Below are positions 56,313 to 64,000 of a stretch of 64,000 nt of DNA, one piece after another. The notes beneath the pieces were generated by a model. It saw nothing but the letters and a program-made list of their open reading frames with translations. It had not been told where the DNA came from and did no database searches. The stretch covers positions 310,001-374,000 of the forward strand of contig NZ_RXFT01000006.1 of the NCBI RefSeq assembly GCF_003952165.1, in the 5' to 3' direction. This stretch comes from Variovorax guangxiensis (lineage in GTDB: Bacteria; Pseudomonadota; Gammaproteobacteria; Burkholderiales; Burkholderiaceae_C). Position numbers and translations under genes: made by a program. Numbering within the stretch: position 1 is the stretch's first letter; every line of letters starts with the position of its first letter.

Positions 56313-57569
56313 ATGAAGAACTCTCACAACGAACTCCGCATCGACGGCCGCCGGCTCTGGAACTCGCTGATGGAACTGGCGAAGCTCGGCGCCACCGAGA
56401 AAGGCGGCGTCTGCCGCATCGCACTGACCGACCTCGACCGCCAGGGCCGCGACCTGTTCTCGCGCTGGGCGCGCGAGGCGGGCTGCGAGGTGCGCGTGGA
56501 CGCCATCGGCAACATCTTCGCGCGCCGTGCCGGGCGCAACGATGCGCTGCCGCCCGTCTCCACAGGCAGCCACATCGACACGCAGCCCACGGGCGGCAAG
56601 TTCGACGGCAACTACGGCGTGCTCGCCGGGCTGGAGGTGATCCGCACCCTGAACGACGCCGGGGTTCAGACCGAAGCGCCGCTCGAGGTGGCGGTGTGGA
56701 CCAACGAGGAAGGCTCGCGCTTCGTGCCGGTGATGATGGGCTCGGGTGTGTTCGCCGGCGCCTTCACGCTGGAGCATGCGCTGGCGCAGCGCGACAACGA
56801 CGGCATCAGCGTCTCCGACGCTCTGGCTGCCATCGGCTATGCGGGCAGCGCATCCGTCTCGGCGGCAGCGTCGCCGGTGGGCGCGTACTTCGAGGCGCAC
56901 ATCGAGCAGGGCCCGGTGCTCGAAGCCAGCGAGCGCGTCATCGGCGTGGTCGAAGGCGCGCTGGGCCAGCGCTGGTACGACGTGGTGGTGCAGGGCATGG
57001 AAGCCCATGCCGGCCCCACGCCGATGGCGCTGCGCAAGGACGCGCTGCTGGCCGCCTCCGAACTCGTGATCGAGGTCAACCGCATCGCGCTGGCCCATGC
57101 GCCGCATGCGCGCGGCACCGTCGGCTGGATCGACGCGTACCCGAACTCGCGCAACGTGATCCCGGGCCGGGTGAAGCTCAGCGTCGACCTGCGCGCGGCC
57201 GACGACACGGTGCTGTCGGCGCTGGACGCCGCGCTGAAGGAAACCGTGCAGCGCATCGCCGCGAAGGCCAGGGTCGAGATGTCGGTGGAGCAGGTCGTGT
57301 ACTTCCCGCCGCAGCCCTTCACGCCCGGGCTGGTGTCGGCCGTGCGCGATGCCGCGCAGGCGCAGGGCCTGAGCTGGATGAACGTGATCAGCGGCGCGGG
57401 CCACGACGCGGTGTATCTTGCGCGCGTCTGCCCCACGGCGATGATCTTCGTGCCCTGCCGCGACGGCATCAGCCACAACGAGATCGAGGACGCGCAGCCC
57501 GATCACCTGGAGGCCGGCTGCAACGTGCTGCTGCAGGCGATGCTGCGCAGCGCGGGAGTGGCGCAATGA
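56313..57569 (+). CDS. Zn-dependent amidase, hydantoinase/carbamoylase family (M20)
   Basis: The 418-aa protein has the family metal and substrate motifs: His in STGSHIDTQPTGGKFDGNYG, the Glu pair in WTNEEGSRFVPVM, His in FEAHIEQGPVLE, the domain-closure His in AHAGPTPMALRKDA, and the late His in SGAGHDAVYLA. Relatives are allantoate amidohydrolase, N-carbamoyl-L-amino acid hydrolase and beta-ureidopropionase; residues seen here do not separate them. It lies between the ABC transporter and an M81 gene that it overlaps by 4 bases. It probably cleaves an imported amide or carbamoyl compound in the cytoplasm. Confidence 0.9.
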   Translation: MKNSHNELRIDGRRLWNSLMELAKLGATEKGGVCRIALTDLDRQGRDLFSRWAREAGCEVRVDAIGNIFARRAGRNDALPPVSTGSHIDTQPTGGKFDGNYGVLAGLEVIRTLNDAGVQTEAPLEVAVWTNEEGSRFVPVMMGSGVFAGAFTLEHALAQRDNDGISVSDALAAIGYAGSASVSAAASPVGAYFEAHIEQGPVLEASERVIGVVEGALGQRWYDVVVQGMEAHAGPTPMALRKDALLAASELVIEVNRIALAHAPHARGTVGWIDAYPNSRNVIPGRVKLSVDLRAADDTVLSALDAALKETVQRIAAKARVEMSVEQVVYFPPQPFTPGLVSAVRDAAQAQGLSWMNVISGAGHDAVYLARVCPTAMIFVPCRDGISHNEIEDAQPDHLEAGCNVLLQAMLRSAGVAQ

Positions 57570-59038
57570 AGGTGCTGATCGCGCGTCTGAATCACGAGAC
57601 CAATACCTTCTCGCCCGTGCCCACGCCGCTCTCGGCCTTCGGGCCCGACGGCCCGACCTTCGGCGAACAGGCCTACCGCGACAACAAGGGCATGCGCACC
57701 GCGATGTCGGCCTTCATCGACCTTGCCGAAGCGGCGGGCGCGACGGTGGTCACGCCGGTGTCGGCCTCGGCCAACCCGAGCGGACCGGTCGACGCGCAGG
57801 CCTACACGCAGCTGACGCAATGCATCGTCGATGCGGCCCCGGGCTGCGACGCCATCCTGCTCGACCTGCACGGCGCGATGGTCGCGCACAACAGCGCCGA
57901 CGGCGAAGGCGACCTGCTGGTGCGCCTGCGCGCGGCGGCGCCGGGCGTGCCCATCGGCGTGGCGCTGGACCTGCATGCCAACGTCACACCCGCGATGGTG
58001 GAGAACGCGGACGTGATCGTCGGCTTCAAGACCTACCCGCACGTCGACATGTACGAAACCGGCGAGCATGCCGGGCGGCTGCTCTTCGACATGCTCGCGG
58101 GGCGCAGCAGGCCGCACATGCGCTGGCACCGGCTGCCGCTGGTGGCGCACACGCTGCGCAGCGCCTCCTTCACCGGCGCGATGAAGCAGGCCATCGAGGC
58201 GGCGCGCGAAGCCGAAAAGGCGGAGTCGCTGGCGGTGTCGATCCTCGCGGGCTTCTCGCTGTCGGACATCGAGGCGCCATGCATGAGCGTGATCGCCGTC
58301 GATGCGCATTCGCCCGAACGCGCGCAGGCCACGGCCGACCGCATCGCGGCGCAGATGTGGGCACAGCGCGAGTCCTTCGTCTACCGCAGCGAGCCGCTGG
58401 CGGAGTCGGTCGCGCGTGCGAAGCTGATTGCCGAGAGCGCGACGCGCCCGGTGCTGCTGCTCGATCATGGCGACAACTGCATGTCGGGCGGAAGCTGCGA
58501 CACCATGGACGTGCTGCAGGAAGCGCTGGCGCAGGGGCTGCACGGCATCGGCGTCGGTCCGCTGTGCGACCCCGAGGCGGTGGCGCAGCTCGTCGCGGCC
58601 GGCGAGGGCGCGGAAGTGACGGTGGCGCTGGGCAACAAGGTCTCGCTCGCGGGCATCGGGCTGGAGAAAACACCGGTGCTGCTGACGGGCACGGTGCGCA
58701 CCATCTCCAACGGCGAGTACGTCATCACCGGCCCTACCTACACCGGCCAGCGCAGCAGCATGGGACGCACCGTGCTCTTCGACACGGGCGCGGCGCGCAT
58801 CGTGGTGACCGAGCGCACGCAGGAGCCGTGGGACATCGGCGTCTTCGAATGCGCGGGGCTCGATCCGCGAAAGGAGCGCTTTCTGCTGCTCAAGTCGCGC
58901 ATGTACTGCCGGCCGGTGTTCGAGCCGCTCTCCGCCGCACTGGTGGAGTGCGACAGCCCCGGTGTCACCAGTTCTGACTACAGCCTGTTCCCGTTCGGCA
59001 AGGTGCACCGGCCGGTCTTTCCCCTCGACGCCATGTGA
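57566..59038 (+). CDS. M81-family metallopeptidase (MlrC-like), second copy
   Basis: The 490-aa protein begins MKVLIARLNHETNTFSP, holding the family Glu. It also has the Asp-x-His in ALDLHANVTP and the His in KTYPHVDMYETG, the zinc positions seen in MlrC, followed by the C-terminal half (LLDHGDNCMSGGSCDTM, LGNKVSLAGIGLEKTPVLLT). It differs from the 13005-14456 protein in sequence but keeps every metal position. Its start overlaps the amidase stop (ATGA), so the two are made together. Substrate unknown; coupling to an amidase suggests a small cyclic or amide-linked compound rather than microcystin. Confidence 0.9.
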   Translation: MKVLIARLNHETNTFSPVPTPLSAFGPDGPTFGEQAYRDNKGMRTAMSAFIDLAEAAGATVVTPVSASANPSGPVDAQAYTQLTQCIVDAAPGCDAILLDLHGAMVAHNSADGEGDLLVRLRAAAPGVPIGVALDLHANVTPAMVENADVIVGFKTYPHVDMYETGEHAGRLLFDMLAGRSRPHMRWHRLPLVAHTLRSASFTGAMKQAIEAAREAEKAESLAVSILAGFSLSDIEAPCMSVIAVDAHSPERAQATADRIAAQMWAQRESFVYRSEPLAESVARAKLIAESATRPVLLLDHGDNCMSGGSCDTMDVLQEALAQGLHGIGVGPLCDPEAVAQLVAAGEGAEVTVALGNKVSLAGIGLEKTPVLLTGTVRTISNGEYVITGPTYTGQRSSMGRTVLFDTGAARIVVTERTQEPWDIGVFECAGLDPRKERFLLLKSRMYCRPVFEPLSAALVECDSPGVTSSDYSLFPFGKVHRPVFPLDAM

Positions 59039-59083
59039 TCGCGAGGAGCGGTGGGGGAGGATGGCCTCCGGCAGCCGCATTCC

Positions 59084-59100
59084 ATGACCCGAGAGGTCAT
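59084..59100. other. Short palindrome between the M81 and NTF2-like genes
   Basis: ATGACC (59084-59089) and GGTCAT (59095-59100) flank CGAGA in the 140-base gap after the M81 gene. It may be an operator or a weak hairpin; nothing else recognisable is in the gap. Confidence 0.3.
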
Positions 59101-59178
59101 CGACCCGGATCGCGTGCGGCGCGACCATTCCTTCACCCCGCGATGTTGCGGGCCGGAACCCACCAAAGGATGGTCACC

Positions 59179-59556
59179 ATGAACACCGCTGCACACGATG
59201 CCACCACCATTGCCCAACGCTACATCGCTGTCTGGAACGAGACCGACGCGGCCCGCCGCGCCGCGCTGATCGAGGCCGGCTGGACCGCCGACGCGCATTA
59301 CGTCGACCCGATCGCGCAGGCCAGCGGGCACGAGCAGATCAGCGCGCTGGTCGGCGCGGTTCACCAGCGCTACCCGGGCTTCCGCTTCAACCTGCTGGGC
59401 AAGGCCGATTCGCACGGCGACCATCTGCGCTTCTCGTGGACGCTGGGACCGAGCGGTGCCGAAGACCTGATCCAGGGTACCGACTTCGCGCAGGTCGACG
59501 CAGGCAAGCTGCGTTCGGTGACGGGCTTCCTGGACAAGGTGCCGGTCGGCGCCTGA
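59179..59556 (+). CDS. NTF2-like (SnoaL-type) small protein
   Basis: The 125-aa protein fits the NTF2/SnoaL cone fold: N-terminal helix TTIAQRYIAVWNETDAARRA, then DAHYVDPIAQASGHEQISAL and the strands FRFNLLGKADSHGDHLRFSW. Members act as isomerases, cyclases or ligand-binding proteins; no catalytic assignment is possible here. ATG 59179 has AAAGGA 9 bases upstream; an ATG at 59170 is also in frame. It converges on the GAF-Fis regulator. Confidence 0.75.
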   Translation: MNTAAHDATTIAQRYIAVWNETDAARRAALIEAGWTADAHYVDPIAQASGHEQISALVGAVHQRYPGFRFNLLGKADSHGDHLRFSWTLGPSGAEDLIQGTDFAQVDAGKLRSVTGFLDKVPVGA

Positions 59557-59583
59557 ACGAAGGCTGAACGGCCGGGGCCTGCT

Positions 59584-60732
59584 TCAGTCCGGAGCCCCGG
59601 CAGGCCGCCCGCGCCACAGCTTGCGGTAGACGGTCGCCCGGCTGATGCCCAATGTGCGCGCGGCCTCCGCCACGTTGCCGCGCGCATCGGCCACCGCCTT
59701 GCGGATCAGCGCGGTCTCCACGTCGCGCAGCCTCGGCCGGCTGTCGGTGGAAAGGGAGGTGGCGGACGGGCCCTTGCTGCCGCCGCGCCGCGGCCGCACC
59801 TGCACCCGCAGGCCGGACCACAGCGGCACCTCGAGCACGGCGTCGCCGCGGCGGGCCGCGTCGAACATCATGTGAAGTGGCAGGGCGAACAGGTCGTTGA
59901 AGTTCAGGGCGTGCTCGCTGCGCGACAGCGGCTGGTGCAGCATCTGACGTGCCGCCGCGTTGGCGCCCGTCACGTTGCCCACGGCGTCGATGCACAGCAG
60001 CCCCTCGGTGGCCTCGCCGCCCGAACTGCCCGGCCAGGCCAGGTGCAGCAGCAGTTCGCAGGGCTCGCGCATCACCAGCATGTTCTCTATGTTGCGCGCC
60101 GACAGGGTCGCCAGGTGGCGCAGCTCGGGGCGCTCCACCACGTGCACTCCGGTCAGGTCGAGCATGCCGATGCAGTCGCCCCGGGGACCGAAGAGCGGGG
60201 CTCCGGCGCAGCTGTAGACGCTGGTGTCGTCGAAGAAGTGCTCGCCGCGGTGCAGCCATACCGATTCCTGCTCGGCCAGCGCCGTGCCGATGGCGCTGGT
60301 GCCGATGGCGCGCTCCGAAAGATCGACGCCGATGCGGGCGATATCGCGCGCGTAGCGGCTCGCCGCATCGGTGCCGTCGGGCAGGTTGCCCACGTCGACC
60401 ACGATGCCCTGGGCATCGGTGAGAACGGCGAAATAGCGGGTGTCGGCGATGGCGCGGGAGAGCTGCTCTATCACCGGCCGGGCCGCGGCGACGAGCGCCC
60501 GGTTGCGCTCGACGATGTCGATGCTGGCCGAGCGGCTCACCGGATCGAAGTTGACGCGCTGCTGCGGCTGGCGGCCGGCCTCGATGCAGCGCTGCCAGGA
60601 GCGGGTGATCCATGAGTCGATGCAGGCGGCGCCGCGTGCGCGGGGCGCCGGCTCGCCTTCGATCAGTTCGCGGCGGGCTTGGGCAATTGCCAGGGAACGC
60701 TCAGGCGGCTGCGAAACGATTGATACAGACAT
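59584..60732 (-). CDS. GAF-Fis regulator lacking a sigma-54 AAA+ domain
   Basis: The 382-aa protein has an AcoR-like N-terminal half with a GAF-type sensor (about residues 80-220; [40 protein letters not shown]), a PAS-like segment (about 240-300) and a C-terminal Fis helix-turn-helix ([33 protein letters not shown]). Full-length AcoR relatives are about 600-650 aa because of a central AAA+ domain with GAFTGA; that domain is absent here, so sigma-54 activation is not expected. It is divergent from the molybdenum hydroxylase operon and its likely regulator. Confidence 0.87.
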   Translation of the reverse strand: MSVSIVSQPPERSLAIAQARRELIEGEPAPRARGAACIDSWITRSWQRCIEAGRQPQQRVNFDPVSRSASIDIVERNRALVAAARPVIEQLSRAIADTRYFAVLTDAQGIVVDVGNLPDGTDAASRYARDIARIGVDLSERAIGTSAIGTALAEQESVWLHRGEHFFDDTSVYSCAGAPLFGPRGDCIGMLDLTGVHVVERPELRHLATLSARNIENMLVMREPCELLLHLAWPGSSGGEATEGLLCIDAVGNVTGANAAARQMLHQPLSRSEHALNFNDLFALPLHMMFDAARRGDAVLEVPLWSGLRVQVRPRRGGSKGPSATSLSTDSRPRLRDVETALIRKAVADARGNVAEAARTLGISRATVYRKLWRGRPAGAPD

Positions 60733-60910
60733 CGTGGTTTTTCGCGCATGTATGCAGGCTTTTCCTGGCCCGCCGGATGGCAAGCTGTTTCATTTTGAGA
60801 ATTTCGCGCGCTCTGTGCAAGTGTCAAGGGTTTTGCCTAGGATAGTGCCAAAGGTCGGCATCCAAGATGCTTTCGCTGAAACAGCCATCACCTTTTACGG
60901 AGACAGCCAA
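60733..60910. promoter_or_regulatory. Divergent region upstream of the molybdenum hydroxylase operon
   Basis: The 178 bases are AT-richer than their surroundings. A possible sigma-70 pair is GTGCAA (60815-60820) and TAGGAT (60838-60843) with 17-base spacing, which is weak at -35. I saw no -24/-12 element. ACGGAGAC lies just before the small-subunit start. Confidence 0.3.
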
Positions 60911-61408
<498 letters not shown>

Positions 61409-61418
61409 GGAGAGCGAC

Positions 61419-63806
<2,388 letters not shown>

Positions 63807-63836
63807 ACCAAGAACGAATAAAGAAGGAATCACACC

Positions 63837-64000
63837 ATGTATGCCTTCACACTCGAACGGCCCGACTCGGTGGCCGACGCGGCGCGACTCGTGGCCGCCG
63901 GCGCCAAGCCGCTGGCCGGCGGACAGACCCTGCTGGCCTCGATGAAGCTGCGGCTTTCCGCACCCGAGCAACTCGTGGACCTGAGCGGCATCAAGGAGCT
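63837..64000 (+). CDS. Molybdenum hydroxylase medium subunit, FAD-binding (CoxM-like), truncated by window end
   Basis: Only the first 54 residues are visible. They begin MYAFTLERPDSVADAARLVA and include the FAD-binding loop KPLAGGQTLLASMKLR typical of CoxM/XdhB flavin subunits. AAGGAA lies 9 bases before the ATG, and the gene starts 30 bases after the large-subunit stop. Confidence 0.9.
   Translation, partial: MYAFTLERPDSVADAARLVAAGAKPLAGGQTLLASMKLRLSAPEQLVDLSGIKE

Overview
The window is GC-rich with dense, operon-packed coding on both strands. Gene content points to a Burkholderiales betaproteobacterium close to Variovorax (Comamonadaceae): an xseB-ispA-dxs block, many ABC and TRAP uptake systems, an EgtB/SenA-like protein, a Burkholderia-type aminoethylphosphonate locus and form II CoxL genes. 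The organism is inferred from family knowledge; no rRNA or tRNA gene was recognised, and I saw no phage, insertion sequence, CRISPR or plasmid functions.

Left part (1-18000): the tail of a LysR regulator, a DadA-like FAD oxidoreductase, a GltI-like amino-acid-binding protein and an Asp/Glu racemase. A dienelactone hydrolase-like protein, a ZIP metal transporter and an acidic miniprotein follow. Next is a long minus-strand operon (15663 down to 5960): FAD oxidoreductase, M81 (MlrC-like) protein, a complete peptide ABC transporter and an N-acyl-D-amino-acid deacylase. A divergent XRE-cupin regulator faces it across three matching palindromes, and an exported M20 peptidase follows. Together these read as uptake and breakdown of D-amino-acid-containing peptides or acylated D-amino acids.

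Middle (18000-36750): a Gln-rich DUF3300 lipoprotein; a Zrg-like zinc-associated set (DUF3299, FtsX-type permease, ATPase, DUF2796/ZrgA) translationally coupled to a mercaptopyruvate sulfurtransferase; an EamA exporter and a Rieske oxygenase. The isoprenoid genes xseB-ispA-dxs come next, then a keto-acid-type TRAP system whose dctP and dctQM are convergent. An EgtB/SenA-like protein with apparently lost iron ligands and an MFS transporter close the section.

Phosphonate island (36850-48132): phnW plus a 2-aminoethylphosphonate ABC transporter on the minus strand; a GntR regulator, phnA, phnY, a PhnZ-like HD oxygenase, a GNAT acetyltransferase and an FAD amine oxidase on the plus strand. The predicted route is AEP to phosphonoacetaldehyde (PhnW), phosphonoacetate (PhnY), then acetate and phosphate (PhnA). 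A 40-bp near-perfect dyad overlaps a strong minus-strand promoter between the two arms.

Right part (48157-64000): an omega-amino acid:pyruvate aminotransferase with divergent LysR, a GntR regulator, and a branched-chain-type ABC transporter in one operon with an N-carbamoylase-type M20 amidase and a second M81 protein. An NTF2-like protein, a GAF-Fis regulator lacking the AAA+ domain, and a molybdenum hydroxylase operon (small, form II large, truncated medium subunit) follow. Three copies of an approximately 95-bp hairpin repeat sit between genes in this window, two of them inside operons.
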